From: RGIG2134 sp964461115
GTDB taxonomy: Bacteria; Cyanobacteriota; Vampirovibrionia; Gastranaerophilales; Gastranaerophilaceae
DNA length: 64,000 nucleotides
Direction of reading: 5' to 3'
Assembly: GCA_964461115.1 (NCBI GenBank)
Contig: CAYWSX010000003.1
Location: forward strand, 1-64,000
Made by a program: the position numbers and the translations under genes. The notes under the pieces are model-generated. The model ran no database searches. It was not told the origin of the DNA and was given only the letters and a program-made list of their open reading frames with translations. Each line of letters opens with the position of its first letter. Position 1 is the stretch's first letter. This document shows positions 1 through 7,569 of the stretch, piece after piece.

Positions 1-235
1 CTTTCCACGTTGTACACTTTCAGATTCTTCACCCTAAAGGGTTCAGAATGACAAAAAAAGGATGGTCTACTCGTCATTCTGATTGAGCGCAGCGATTGAA
101 GAATCTGCTGCTTTTTCCGCCGGGCGCTTTAGATTCTTACCCTGGCGGGTACCCTCCCTTCTAAAGTTCGGCAAACCTCACTAAGAAGAAGAGCTGTCGT
201 CTTACCCTCAGAATGACGGGGGAGAGGGGCGTTTT
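1..235. repeat. Composite block of CATTCTGA-type palindromic repeats
   Basis: Three units run 22-52, 73-106 and 131-217. Each is bounded by AGATTCTT and AGAATGAC or the reverse, so each can fold into a hairpin. The third unit carries an extra insert (about 150-200) with CCCTCCCTTCTAAAGTTCGG and AAGAAGAAGAGCTGTC. The first 60 bases recur almost exactly from 12740 on, and the rest has a diverged copy to about 13030. No gene is supported here. Confidence 0.8.
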
Positions 236-253
236 GTCCGCCCTCCGGCATGC

Positions 254-286
254 AAAAAGCGCCCTGTGAAGTACAAGGCGCTTTTT
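254..286 (-). terminator. Rho-independent terminator of the MMGG-repeat gene
   Basis: Inverted arms AAAAAGCGCC (254-263) and GGCGCTTTTT (277-286) flank a 13-nt loop. Read on the minus strand this is a GC stem followed by a T run, 34 nt past the stop of the gene at 320-1210. Confidence 0.8.
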
Positions 287-319
287 AGGTAGTTTTTAGG
301 TAGAATTATTGATATTTCA

Positions 320-1210
320 TTAATCTTGCCACTGGAGACCCACGATTCTTTGCATATTGTTTTGCTGACCGTTGTGGTATATTTTCGCGATGAGCGAGTC
401 GGCGTTTTCTCTGTCCGCAAAACCGAAGCCTACAAGACGTTTGAAACCTTGTTCGTCGGAGTTGGAGAGTTCGTTGTATATGTTCCGAGCGAGGTCGCCG
501 AATTGGCTTGCGTAGAGCTTTCTCGCCTGGTCATTAGCCTGTTCGTCGGTGAGCGGCTCTGTTTTGTACTTGCCGTTTCCGAGCTGAACCCGCTGAGCGT
601 ATTCCGGTGATGTTTTGACCTTTGTGACCAAATCGTGGTACGCCTTCATTACTTCGTCTTTTCTGTTATCCATAATTTTTCTGTGAAGGTTCTCAGCACT
701 CTCGACAAGGCGCTGCTGCTCTGCCGCTCTTCCGCGCTGGAGCTGCTCTTGAGACTTGGCGTAATTGTATCTGAGTTCGTCGGTTCTTGTCTGATATCTG
801 TTCGAAAGCTCCTGCTGGCGCTCGGTCATACCGAACATTTTTTCCTGCCGCTTTTCTTGAAGCTGCATCATGTAGTCCATTTTTTGCTCGGAGTCCATTT
901 TCATCAATTTTTGGTACTCAGCAGGCGTAATACCTCCCATCATCGGGTTCATCATTCCGCCCATCATCGGGTTCATCGCCCCGGAGAACGAAGGGTTTGC
1001 ATAACTGAACGTATCAATACCGCCCATCATCGGACTCATCATGCCACCCATCATCGGATTTGACATATAGTTATAGTTATTGGCATACAAGTTTGTGCTC
1101 TGTGCCAGATTTTCACCCACTAATGACTCGTCAAACGCCGCATTGTATTTAGCGCTGTAATCATCACTGAAGTACCCCATCCCCAATCGGGACATCGTAA
1201 TAGGGTCCAT
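320..1210 (-). CDS. Lineage-specific protein with MMGG repeats and a charged helical region
   Basis: The 296-residue product is not a family I recognise. Its N-terminal third holds two near-copies of a Met/Gly block, PMMGGMM[NS]PMMGGI, around residues 52-65 and 80-94, separated by a Ser/Asn/Tyr-rich spacer. Residues about 100-185 are rich in Gln, Glu, Arg and Lys and look alpha-helical, probably coiled coil. The C-terminal part resembles a compact domain. No signal peptide or membrane segment is evident. GGAGGTAGGTT precedes the ATG, fixing the start. The promoter region shares a TATA element with the gene at 20527 and a TGTAACA box with several others. Function unknown. Confidence 0.85.
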   Translation of the reverse strand: MDPITMSRLGMGYFSDDYSAKYNAAFDESLVGENLAQSTNLYANNYNYMSNPMMGGMMSPMMGGIDTFSYANPSFSGAMNPMMGGMMNPMMGGITPAEYQKLMKMDSEQKMDYMMQLQEKRQEKMFGMTERQQELSNRYQTRTDELRYNYAKSQEQLQRGRAAEQQRLVESAENLHRKIMDNRKDEVMKAYHDLVTKVKTSPEYAQRVQLGNGKYKTEPLTDEQANDQARKLYASQFGDLARNIYNELSNSDEQGFKRLVGFGFADRENADSLIAKIYHNGQQNNMQRIVGLQWQD

Positions 1211-1242
1211 AACCTACCTCCAATAAATTTAATCTACCTAAC

Positions 1243-1260
1243 CTTACATATATAAAGTAT
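1243..1260 (-). promoter_or_regulatory. TATA-type promoter element of the MMGG gene
   Basis: On the minus strand this reads ATACTTTATATATGTAAG. Seventeen of 18 bases match the element at 20498-20515 before another unknown gene. No convincing -35 hexamer sits 17 nt upstream. Immediately downstream, GTAAGGTTAG (1238-1247) recurs at 28561-28570 before a third unknown gene. Confidence 0.55.
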
Positions 1261-1296
1261 TTTGTTGAAGGGAAATTGCTTAAACGGGAGAATTTG

Positions 1297-1303
1297 TGTT
1301 ACA
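1297..1303 (-). promoter_or_regulatory. TGTAACA box
   Basis: The minus strand reads AACTTTTGTAACAC here, 87 nt before the start codon and 42 nt before the TATATA of the promoter element. It matches one half of the perfect palindrome at 20449-20469. Candidate activator or repressor site; the binding protein is unknown. Confidence 0.4.
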
Positions 1304-1424
1304 AAAGTTAACATGCTCCCCGAAACCCGCTCCGGAAGAGGGTGAAAAAATCCGTCAAGACTCTATTATGTAAAGAATTATTAATGGACTCTTGTTCACT
1401 TTTGATACAATTAGCCCCATGTCG

Positions 1425-1433
1425 TGTTATAAT
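1425..1433 (+). promoter_or_regulatory. Extended -10 promoter
   Basis: TGTTATAAT is a TGnTATAAT extended -10 about 57 nt before the ATG at 1490. TTGATA at 1402-1407 is a possible but over-distant -35 (20 nt). Confidence 0.5.
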
Positions 1434-1489
1434 TAGATTATACGCACGAAGAAATCAGTACCCCCCTTGTCCACAGAAAGGACAAAATC

Positions 1490-2176
1490 ATGAGTAAACT
1501 CTCAAAAACATCAGCCCCCGACCTGCCAACAGGTCAGTTTAACATTAGCGGCGGCCCCTCAGCCAATTACAACAACGGCCAAACAAGCTACCAGCTAAAC
1601 GGGTCACAGCAAAAAGCCTACGATTATGCGCAAAATGCTTTCGCAGAAGGCATGCAGAACGTAAACACCTTCCTTCCTGAGACTGTGAGCAGACTCTACG
1701 ACCAGGTAGAAGCGTACAAGGCTAACAGCATGGCAACGCTAAACGATCTTTACACGCCTATGTTAAGAAACACTCAAAACGACGCGGCGAGAAGGTTCGG
1801 AAACCTCGACAACTCCGTTTTTCTTGATAATTACGGCAACGTCGAGAAAAAACGCGGAAACGCAATGGCACAGCTTGCCCAAAACGTAACTGCAACGCAG
1901 CAGAGCCTCTACAACCAGGAACTGCAAAACCAGTACAACTATCTGAACTTCCTCAACGGATATCAGAATCAGGTGTTCGGAAACGCAATGCAGGCAGCAG
2001 GGATGGCTAATACAGCCGCTAACATGCAGGATAAATTCGCATACGAGCAGTTCAACGCGCAAAACAAGGCGAACGCAATCGATTTCGAAAAACTGATTAC
2101 TGCTGCGGCAATGGCAACCCCGCAAGGGCGTGCTGCCGTCGTAGGCGGGCAAGTGGCAAAAAAGCTACTCAGCTAA
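1490..2176 (+). CDS. Gln/Asn/Ala-rich protein, possibly a phage ejection-type protein
   Basis: The 228-residue product is unfamiliar. It starts with a Ser/Gly/Asn-rich low-complexity segment (residues 1-40). A long, mostly helical region rich in Ala, Gln, Asn and Tyr follows, with many short AxxAAxMxx patches around residues 150-200. It ends in an Ala-rich stretch and KKLLS. No signal peptide is seen. Composition and helix pattern resemble internal virion or DNA-ejection proteins of podoviruses, but that is resemblance only. AAAGGAC lies 6 nt before the ATG, and an extended -10 promoter lies at 1425. A strong hairpin follows at 2198. The next gene encodes a winged-helix protein. Confidence 0.8.
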   Translation: MSKLSKTSAPDLPTGQFNISGGPSANYNNGQTSYQLNGSQQKAYDYAQNAFAEGMQNVNTFLPETVSRLYDQVEAYKANSMATLNDLYTPMLRNTQNDAARRFGNLDNSVFLDNYGNVEKKRGNAMAQLAQNVTATQQSLYNQELQNQYNYLNFLNGYQNQVFGNAMQAAGMANTAANMQDKFAYEQFNAQNKANAIDFEKLITAAAMATPQGRAAVVGGQVAKKLLS

Positions 2177-2197
2177 CAACTAAATAGAACCAAACAA

Positions 2198-2245
2198 CTT
2201 TCAAGAGGCGCTTTTTGCGCTTCTTGAAGGAGATTTTTTCGTGCA
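2198..2245 (+). terminator. Hairpin terminator or attenuator
   Basis: TTTCAAGAGGCGC and GCGCTTCTTGAAGG pair over about 12 bp around a TTTTT loop, with TTTTTT a few bases after the stem. It lies between two plus-strand genes and probably ends the first transcript. Confidence 0.65.
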
Positions 2246-2273
2246 GATTTACATTAATTAAAAAGGAGACAAA

Positions 2274-3008
2274 ATGAAAAACTCTAATATAGTTTACCCC
2301 CGAGGAATAACGCAAAACGACCTTATAATGGCGTCCTGGGGCTACATCAAGCAAATCAAGGGCAGCCCCGTAACAAGGTTCGTGCTCACTGCGCTGATGA
2401 CCCATTACCCCAATATGTACGCCAGCCAAGAGTACATGGCAGAGCATTTAGGGCTGACGAGGCGGTGCGTTAACAAACAAATTCAAAAACTGAAGGAGGA
2501 CAACATAATTTATATAAAAAAAAGACACAAGCACAACGTTTATTATTTTACAGATAAATTTTTAGATATGGTAGAAGAAAATTTACTTCGTATTCGTAAA
2601 GGCAAGTGTTCTCATGAGAACAGACAATCGTTCTCCTACGAACCGTCAAATGTTCTCATAAGTACCGACATTTGTTCTCACAAACAAACTAATAACAAAA
2701 TAAATAACAAAAAAGATAACAGTAATTTTTCAAATTTTTCTTTTTCTGATTTCCCTTCTTCGAATTCTGTTCAGCATGAACTCTCCCATGACTCAGAGGT
2801 CAAGGAAGAGGGGTTTGGGGTGCGCCATGATAAAAGTCTCACAAAAAACAAAAAGACTCACTCACGAGGCTCCTGCATGCGCTCGTCATCAGATGAACTT
2901 TCTGCGCAGAAAAACCAAACGGAAAACCCGCCGGAAGAAAGGCTTTCGCCCGAAGAACTTAAAAAAATGCGCGAAAAACTTATTGCAGGGCGCGCAAAAT
3001 CAGACTAA
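2274..3008 (+). CDS. Winged-helix DNA-binding protein (replication-initiator-like N-terminus)
   Basis: The product is 244 residues. Residues about 35-100 form a winged helix-turn-helix (SQEYMAEHLGLTRRCVNKQI is the recognition segment), of the type at the N-terminus of phage and plasmid replication proteins and some regulators. A Ser/Asn/Lys-rich disordered linker (about 110-215) follows, then a short charged helix with LSPEELKKMREKL near the end. No second catalytic domain is visible. AAAAAGGAGACAAA before the ATG gives a clear ribosome site. The neighbouring gene at 1490 has virion-like composition, so a small phage or satellite remnant is possible. A host regulator is equally possible. Confidence 0.8.
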   Translation: MKNSNIVYPRGITQNDLIMASWGYIKQIKGSPVTRFVLTALMTHYPNMYASQEYMAEHLGLTRRCVNKQIQKLKEDNIIYIKKRHKHNVYYFTDKFLDMVEENLLRIRKGKCSHENRQSFSYEPSNVLISTDICSHKQTNNKINNKKDNSNFSNFSFSDFPSSNSVQHELSHDSEVKEEGFGVRHDKSLTKNKKTHSRGSCMRSSSDELSAQKNQTENPPEERLSPEELKKMREKLIAGRAKSD

Positions 3009-3249
3009 AACCCAAGCCCGAAAAAGGGTTCCGCGTCTCACAGCCGTTTTGGCGACGTTTTTGCCAACGCTTGGAGAAAAAAACAAGTTTGAAGTTTTTG
3101 AAGGCGCGGCGGGTTCCGTCAAATTGTCGGTGATGTATTGTTCACCGACAATTTGGAACCGGAGAACGTTTGTCTCACTGTTTTCTGACAGTGTCCGACT
3201 GCCTGACGTTTCACCTCATCTGCAGGCATTCTGAATCCTTCGCAAAACC

Positions 3250-3504
3250 GTCATTCTGACGGAACGCAGTGACGGAAGAATCTTTTCTCCTCAATCTACT
3301 CGTCATTCTGATTGAGCGCAGCGATTGACAGCTCCTCTTCTTAGTTCGGCGTGCCGAACCTTAGAAGGGAGGGTACCCCCTGAGGGTAAGAATCTTTTCG
3401 GGTTTACGTTCGGGGTCTTAAAGATTCTTCGGGTTTCACCCTCAGAATGACGAAGGGATTACTTTAGAGCATAAAGATTCTTCGGGCTCTGCCCTCAGAA
3501 TGAC
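3250..3504. repeat. Cluster of four CATTCTGA-type repeats
   Basis: Units lie at 3250-3283, 3302-3395, 3422-3451 and 3475-3504, each bounded by TCATTCTGA/AGAATCT or the inverse. The second contains the extra palindromic module (GTTCGGC-GT-GCCGAAC inside CTCCTCTTCTTA and TTAGAAGGGAGGG), inverted relative to the copy near 150-200. The stretch 3009-3619 holds no supported gene. Confidence 0.8.
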
Positions 3505-3552
3505 GGGTGGGAAAAGGGCTCTAAATGAGGGGGCGTGGGATAACGTTAAGCA

Positions 3553-3571
3553 GGATGCATTTTAATGCACC
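3553..3571. repeat. TGCATT/AATGCA hairpin
   Basis: GGATGCATTTTAATGCACC folds with a TGCATT/AATGCA stem. A perfect relative, GGTGCATTGCAATGCACC, lies at 6754-6771. Confidence 0.55.
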
Positions 3572-3619
3572 AGCGCCATCCCGCAAACACGCCAAATCTT
3601 GTCAGCAGGTAGGCTTAAA

Positions 3620-3907
3620 TTACACTCGGTTCTTCCAAACTCCGCCTTTACGCGCCACAACAGCGTCGTAGCAAGACCAGAAACGGAAAACTCCAGTCAA
3701 TCCTAACAGCGCGTGCGTCACGACCTTGTCAGTCTTTTGGTCGTTCACCATCTGCCCGAGCCCCGGCCAGATAAGAAGCGAAAGCGCGCCAGCACCTACT
3801 GATTTCGGCGAAACCTTACCGTTTGTCCCGTGCGTGCCGGCAAAAGCACCTTGCACTCCCGTCAAAAGCATTGCACTGAGCAACAATCCACCAATAATTC
3901 TTTTCAT
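3620..3907 (-). CDS. Small exported or membrane protein, TM2-like
   Basis: The product is 95 residues. Residues 1-23 look like a signal peptide ending AFAG (MKR, then a hydrophobic core). A second hydrophobic stretch around residues 38-55 (ALSLLIWPGLGQMVN) resembles TM2-domain proteins, which carry a PGLGQ turn between helices. A third hydrophobic patch follows (ALLGLTGVFRFW). GAGGGGGAGTT before the ATG is a strong ribosome site. No partner gene is adjacent, and the gene is flanked by repeat-filled spacers. Function unknown. Confidence 0.75.
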   Translation of the reverse strand: MKRIIGGLLLSAMLLTGVQGAFAGTHGTNGKVSPKSVGAGALSLLIWPGLGQMVNDQKTDKVVTHALLGLTGVFRFWSCYDAVVARKGGVWKNRV

Positions 3908-4064
3908 AACTCCCCCTCAAAATTTATTCCATACAACCTGAATTTTATCGTATTTCAGCGCAAAAATCAAGCCCGCAAGACATAGCAGGAAAGGATTCAC
4001 AATCAAAAACGCAGTGGCACGTTAATTTTTGGAAAAATAATTTTAAAATATTTCGTCACCGGAA

Positions 4065-4090
4065 AGATCCTGAAACAAGTTCAGGATGAC
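4065..4090. repeat. TCATCCTGAACTTG-type short repeat
   Basis: AGATCCTGAAACAAGTTCAG followed by GATGAC is an inverted repeat. The same sequence with a shared GTGTAGTTT flank lies at 6517-6542. Between 3908 and this repeat I see nothing else. Confidence 0.75.
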
Positions 4091-4158
4091 GTGTAGTTTA
4101 TAAGAGTACCTTACGAGCCAAAGGTGCAAGTCAAGCCGATTTAACCCACCTACCAACT

Positions 4159-4253
4159 GTCATCCTGAACTTGGTTGACAAAGGGAACGACAGAGCCTGA
4201 AAGGCGATGTCTGTGCCCCTGTCTCTCGAGGCGAAGCCGAAGGGTCAGGATCT
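4159..4253. repeat. 95-nt repeat, copy 1
   Basis: It begins GTCATCCTGAACTTGGTTGA and ends GGGTCAGGATCT, with an internal CCCCTGTCTCTCGAGGCGAA module. It matches 6619-6713 with essentially one mismatch by eye and 20214-20309 with several. The ends are the common GTCATCCTGA...TCAGGATCT palindrome and the centre is an insertion. Confidence 0.85.
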
Positions 4254-4296
4254 TTGCGACTGCTGACACGGCAATCGGGAAGCAGGTCGGATACTG

Positions 4297-4315
4297 CCCG
4301 ACAGCGCCCAACGGA
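4297..4315 (+). repeat. 19-nt inverted-copy repeat
   Basis: TGCCCGACAGCGCCCAACG appears here and as its exact reverse complement at 6787-6805. Confidence 0.7.
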
Positions 4316-4330
4316 AGACAAAACGCAAAT

Positions 4331-4360
4331 AAAAAACCGCCCGAAAAAATCCGAGCGGTC
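4331..4360 (-). terminator. Rho-independent terminator of rpsA
   Basis: On the minus strand GACCGCTCGG pairs with CGGGCGGTT across a short T-rich loop and runs into six T residues, 32 nt beyond the rpsA stop. Confidence 0.85.
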
Positions 4361-4392
4361 TTTTGTTAAAAAGTACGATTATTTAATGTCGA

Positions 4393-5463
4393 TTACTTGA
4401 TGTCGCGCACGCTCAAAGCGATTCTGTGCTCTTGCGGCGTGAATTTTTTAATCATGACTTCGATTTCGTCGCCTACGTTGTAAACTTCGAAAGGATTAGA
4501 CTTGTCGTTAGCCATTTCAGCCTGAGGAAGCAACGCTTCCACGCCAGGGAAGATGTTTACAAACACGCCGAAAGACGTAATTTTGTTTACAGTTCCGTTA
4601 ACGATTTGACCTTCGTCGAATTTGCCTTCGATTTCTTCCCAAGGGTTATCACCAAGGCGTTTCAAGCTCAAGCTGATACGTTTAAGCTCTGTATCGATTT
4701 TAAGGATTTTAACTTCGATTTTTTGACCCAAAGTAAGAACGTCAGAAGGGTGTTTGATACGTGCCCAGCTGATTTCAGAGATTGGAAGCAAGCCGTCAAC
4801 GCCGTTGATGTCAACGAACGCGCCGAAGTCTGCGATTCTGACTATTTCGCCTGAAACAACGTCGTCTGTGTTGAGTTTGTTGATAACTTCGTCAACAACA
4901 GCGTCTCTTTGCTCTTGCAACGCCTGTCTTTGAGACAAGATGAGTTTGTTTTTCTTAGGGTCAGCCTCGAGAACTTTAACCTCGATTTCCTGCCCGATAA
5001 GCCCGTCAAACGGAGTGCCTGTTCTAAGCTGCGACGCAGGAATGAATCCTTTGAGGTCGCAAACATCGACGATTACGCCGCCGCGAACGAGTGACGCGAT
5101 TTTCGCTGTGATTGTTTCGTTTCCGATTTTCGCGTTCTGCAAAGTTGCCCAAGCTTGCGCTGATGAAACTTTTTTCAACGAAAGAACGATGTCTTCGTTT
5201 CTGTTGTCTTCTTCTTTAAGTACGTAAAACTCTTTCACGTCACCCACTTTGAGGATGTCAGACGCTTTTTTGTCTGATGAAGTCGCAATTTCGCGGTCAG
5301 GAAGGTAAGCTTCGCCTTTAGCGCCGATATCTACCAAAAAGCCGTCAGCTTCGCGCTTTACGACGGTTCCTTCAACCACGTCTGCTACTGTTAATTTTCT
5401 TGAGAAAGACTCGTTTAATAATTTTTCGAAATCTTCTGCACTGAATTGTTCTGTTTTTGCCAT
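4393..5463 (-). CDS. rpsA: 30S ribosomal protein S1
   Basis: S1 binds mRNA and helps place it on the 30S subunit. The 356 residues hold four S1 (OB-fold) repeats, at about 19-88, 105-172, 197-265 and 283-355. The second and third are followed by LILSQRQ and ISLSLKRL, hallmark ends of S1 motifs. Four domains is shorter than the six of E. coli and resembles cyanobacterial and Gram-positive S1. It follows ispH by 25 nt with a GGAG ribosome site, so the two are probably one transcript. IspH-S1 neighbourhoods or fusions occur in other bacteria. A good terminator follows. Confidence 0.97.
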   Translation of the reverse strand: MAKTEQFSAEDFEKLLNESFSRKLTVADVVEGTVVKREADGFLVDIGAKGEAYLPDREIATSSDKKASDILKVGDVKEFYVLKEEDNRNEDIVLSLKKVSSAQAWATLQNAKIGNETITAKIASLVRGGVIVDVCDLKGFIPASQLRTGTPFDGLIGQEIEVKVLEADPKKNKLILSQRQALQEQRDAVVDEVINKLNTDDVVSGEIVRIADFGAFVDINGVDGLLPISEISWARIKHPSDVLTLGQKIEVKILKIDTELKRISLSLKRLGDNPWEEIEGKFDEGQIVNGTVNKITSFGVFVNIFPGVEALLPQAEMANDKSNPFEVYNVGDEIEVMIKKFTPQEHRIALSVRDIK

Positions 5464-5488
5464 TATTTTTCTCCTTTTCTTTAAATGG

Positions 5489-6382
5489 TTAAAATTGTTC
5501 TAATTTGTTTATTACTGCCGAAATAACGCCCTCAGGGGTGCTGGCACCCGCTGTCACGCCGATGTTTTCGGCTTTTTCGATTAAATCTTTGTAAAGTTCG
5601 AGTTCGTGCTCGTTTTCGATATGCACCGCTGTCGTGATATCGCCGAGGATTTCAGCCAAATGCGTAGTGTTGGCGCTCTTTTTAGAGCCGACAACGACCA
5701 TCAGGTCGGACTGCGCGGCAAGCTCTCTTGCTTCCTTCTGTCTCAACGAGGTAGAGGCGCAAATAGTGTTGCAGACGCAGAGTTCGCGTGTAATCGATGT
5801 TAATTTCGCAACGATTTCCTGCAAATTTCCGATACGCTGGGTAGTCTGAGAGACAACACCAACACGCTTTGCGGACTTGATGGCTGCCGCGGTTTCGCCC
5901 TCTAGTTCTTTAACGTCAGAAACGACAAAAACGCCGTCACCGAAGGCTTTTGCGTTAGCACTAATAGAAATAACATCTGGGTGTTCGGGTTTGCCGACGA
6001 TGACCAGCAAATATCCTTCCTGCACAAGCTCAATCGCCTTCTGCTGAACCTTTTTGACGTCCGGACAGGTCAAATCAACGACTTCAAAGCCGTTTTCTCT
6101 GATTTCCTCGATTGCGCAATTGCAAAGCCCGTGGCTGCGGATTACGCACACGCCTTTTTCAGCCCCTTCGAGGCTGTCGGCCGTGATAATACCCAATTTG
6201 TCAAGCTCACGAATAACGTCGGAGTTGTGAATTAGCTCCCCGAGCACATATACGGGCTTTCCTGTATTATTTGCGGTGTGTTCCGCTTTAAGTTTTTTAG
6301 TGGTTTCGACTGCTCTTTTTACGCCGTAGCAGAATCCTGCGTGTTTGGCTAAGGTTATATTTTTTTTCAAAAAAGAGTACAT
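5489..6382 (-). CDS. ispH: 4-hydroxy-3-methylbut-2-enyl diphosphate reductase
   Basis: IspH is the last enzyme of the MEP isoprenoid pathway and makes IPP and DMAPP from HMBPP in the cytosol. The 297-residue length is usual. The iron-sulfur ligands are seen as C18 (AGFCYGVKRAV), C106 (LTCPDV) and C208 (CNTICAST). Substrate-site histidines are in GELIHN (H52) and RSHG. It is the first gene of an ispH-rpsA pair. Upstream is a long repeat-rich gap, with no clear promoter picked out. It implies a mevalonate-independent organism. Confidence 0.97.
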   Translation of the reverse strand: MYSFLKKNITLAKHAGFCYGVKRAVETTKKLKAEHTANNTGKPVYVLGELIHNSDVIRELDKLGIITADSLEGAEKGVCVIRSHGLCNCAIEEIRENGFEVVDLTCPDVKKVQQKAIELVQEGYLLVIVGKPEHPDVISISANAKAFGDGVFVVSDVKELEGETAAAIKSAKRVGVVSQTTQRIGNLQEIVAKLTSITRELCVCNTICASTSLRQKEARELAAQSDLMVVVGSKKSANTTHLAEILGDITTAVHIENEHELELYKDLIEKAENIGVTAGASTPEGVISAVINKLEQF

Positions 6383-6516
6383 CCGTTTCTATAGACTCGC
6401 CCGCGCGTTTGTATTTCAATCGGCACAAGCTGTAAAGGTTTTATAACATGAAAAAAAAACCTTTGCAAGCGGAATCGGACAGGCGCGCCGTGTGAGCAAC
6501 AAATTAATATTATAAA

Positions 6517-6542
6517 AGATCCTGAAACAAGTTCAGGATGAC
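6517..6542. repeat. TCATCCTGAACTTG-type short repeat
   Basis: Same inverted repeat as 4065-4090, including the GTGTAGTTT that follows. The pair 4065/4159 is thus paralleled by 6517/6619. Confidence 0.75.
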
Positions 6543-6618
6543 GTGTAGTTTGAAAACGGATCGTATGAGTTTTCCTACAAGCACACATACTTGTACACTT
6601 TGCTGCCATCTACCATCT

Positions 6619-6713
6619 GTCATCCTGAACTTGGTTGCCAAAGGGAACGACAGAGCCTGAAAGGCGATGTCTGTGCCCCTGTCTCTCGAGGCGAAGCCGA
6701 AGGGTCAGGATCT
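6619..6713. repeat. 95-nt repeat, copy 2
   Basis: Near-identical to 4159-4253, in the same orientation, and likewise preceded by TACCA-CTGTC. It shares the CTCTCGAGGCGAAGCCGAAG core and the GGTCAGGATCTTT end. Confidence 0.85.
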
Positions 6714-6753
6714 TTCCGACGACAAGATTTGTCGCGATTGCGGGCATGGTGTC

Positions 6754-6805
6754 GGTGCATTGCAATGCACCCTACTTCACGTTTTTCGTTGGGCGCTGTC
6801 GGGCA
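6754..6805. repeat. GGTGCATT palindrome plus inverted 19-nt repeat
   Basis: A perfect 18-nt palindrome GGTGCATTGCAATGCACC (6754-6771) is followed at 6787-6805 by the reverse complement of the sequence at 4297-4315. Confidence 0.65.
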
Positions 6806-6830
6806 ATGCTCTAGATACTTCGCGTTAATC

Positions 6831-6869
6831 GTCATTGCGAGGAGCAACATAGTTGCGACGCGGCAATCC
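6831..6869. repeat. GTCATTGCGAGGAGC-type repeat
   Basis: GTCATTGCGAGGAGC, then a short loop, then GCGACGCGGCAATCC form an imperfect palindrome. It is a third repeat family, and the only copy I noticed. Confidence 0.6.
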
Positions 6870-6890
6870 AGGTAAAATACCCACCCCGCC

Positions 6891-7082
6891 GTCATTCTGA
6901 GCCCTTTAGGGTGAAGAATCTAAAGGCATCCGGCGAAAAAAGCAACAGATTCTTCCGTCGCTCCGCTTCGTCAGAATGACGGGGAGATTGAGGAAGAAAG
7001 ACTCTTTGTGCCCTCCCCTTCTAAGCTTCGGCGTACCGAACCAAGAAGAGGAGCTATCAATCGCTCCCTCACTCAGAATGAC
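6891..7082. repeat. Three CATTCTGA-type repeats
   Basis: Units at 6891-6921, 6948-6980 and about 7009-7082. The last contains the nested palindromic module (CTTCGGCGTACCGAAC between CTTCTAAG and AAGAAGAGGAGC). The gap 6383-7106 holds only repeats. Confidence 0.75.
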
Positions 7083-7106
7083 CGCTTTAAAACCTATATC
7101 GCGCAC

Positions 7107-7136
7107 AAAAAAAGGAGCCTTAAAAAAGCTCCTTTT
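7107..7136 (-). terminator. Rho-independent terminator of rpsU
   Basis: The minus strand reads AAAAGGAGC, a short loop, then GCTCC followed by seven T residues. It starts 18 nt after the rpsU stop. Confidence 0.9.
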
Positions 7137-7153
7137 AATATCTTCAAATCTGA

Positions 7154-7339
7154 CTAAACTCGACGTTTTCTAGCCGCTTCAGATTTACGTTTTCTTTTAA
7201 CGCTTGGTTTTTCGTAGCGTTCTCTGCGTTTGATTTCAGAAAGAATACCCGCTTTTTGGATTTTTTTCTTAAAACGTCTCAAAGCGCTTTCGATATTTTC
7301 GTTGTCGCCAACTCTAACTTCTGCCATTATTTTCACCAC
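7154..7339 (-). CDS. rpsU: 30S ribosomal protein S21
   Basis: S21 is a small basic protein of the 30S subunit needed for initiation on native mRNAs. The 61 residues fit the family. VRVGDNENIESALRRFKKKI (residues 5-24) is the family signature, and the C-terminus is a run of Lys/Arg (KRKRKSEAARKRRV). AAGGTGGTGAAAATA precedes the ATG. The gene stands alone with its own terminator, with repeat-filled spacers on both sides. Confidence 0.96.
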   Translation of the reverse strand: MVKIMAEVRVGDNENIESALRRFKKKIQKAGILSEIKRRERYEKPSVKRKRKSEAARKRRV

Positions 7340-7463
7340 CTTTCGGTATCAAAAAAGTATCTATGGGCACATCTTAACAAGAAAAAAAATAAATTTCAAG
7401 CCCTGGGATTGAAAGCGGAAAAATACCCTACGAACAATGCTGTTTTTCCCGTCGGGTGCTTTC

Positions 7464-7493
7464 AGATTCTTCGGGTCGTCCCCTCAGAATGAC
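7464..7493. repeat. CATTCTGA-type repeat
   Basis: AGATTCTTCGGGTCGTCCCC followed by TCAGAATGAC. The rest of 7340-7569 shows no gene or terminator. Confidence 0.7.
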
Positions 7494-7569
7494 GGCAGAT
7501 GGTGGGAATATGGTGTAACGCAAAATAGGCTTGGATATTGCCCGAACAATAAGCACCTGAGCGGAAAAA

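Noticed and set aside
635..1063. 142-codon plus-strand frame opposite the MMGG gene
   Set aside because: Its His-rich repeats are the reverse complement of the Met/Gly codons, so it is a shadow of the real gene.
2776..3234. 152-codon open frame overlapping the winged-helix gene and running 226 nt past it
   Set aside because: It has no ribosome site, a very basic low-complexity start that mirrors the other frame, and its tail reads into the repeat block. The overlapped gene has a normal start and stop, so I do not see a frameshift.
4842..5066. Alternative frames inside rpsA suggesting a frameshift
   Set aside because: The main frame is continuous through four S1 domains; the others are shadows.
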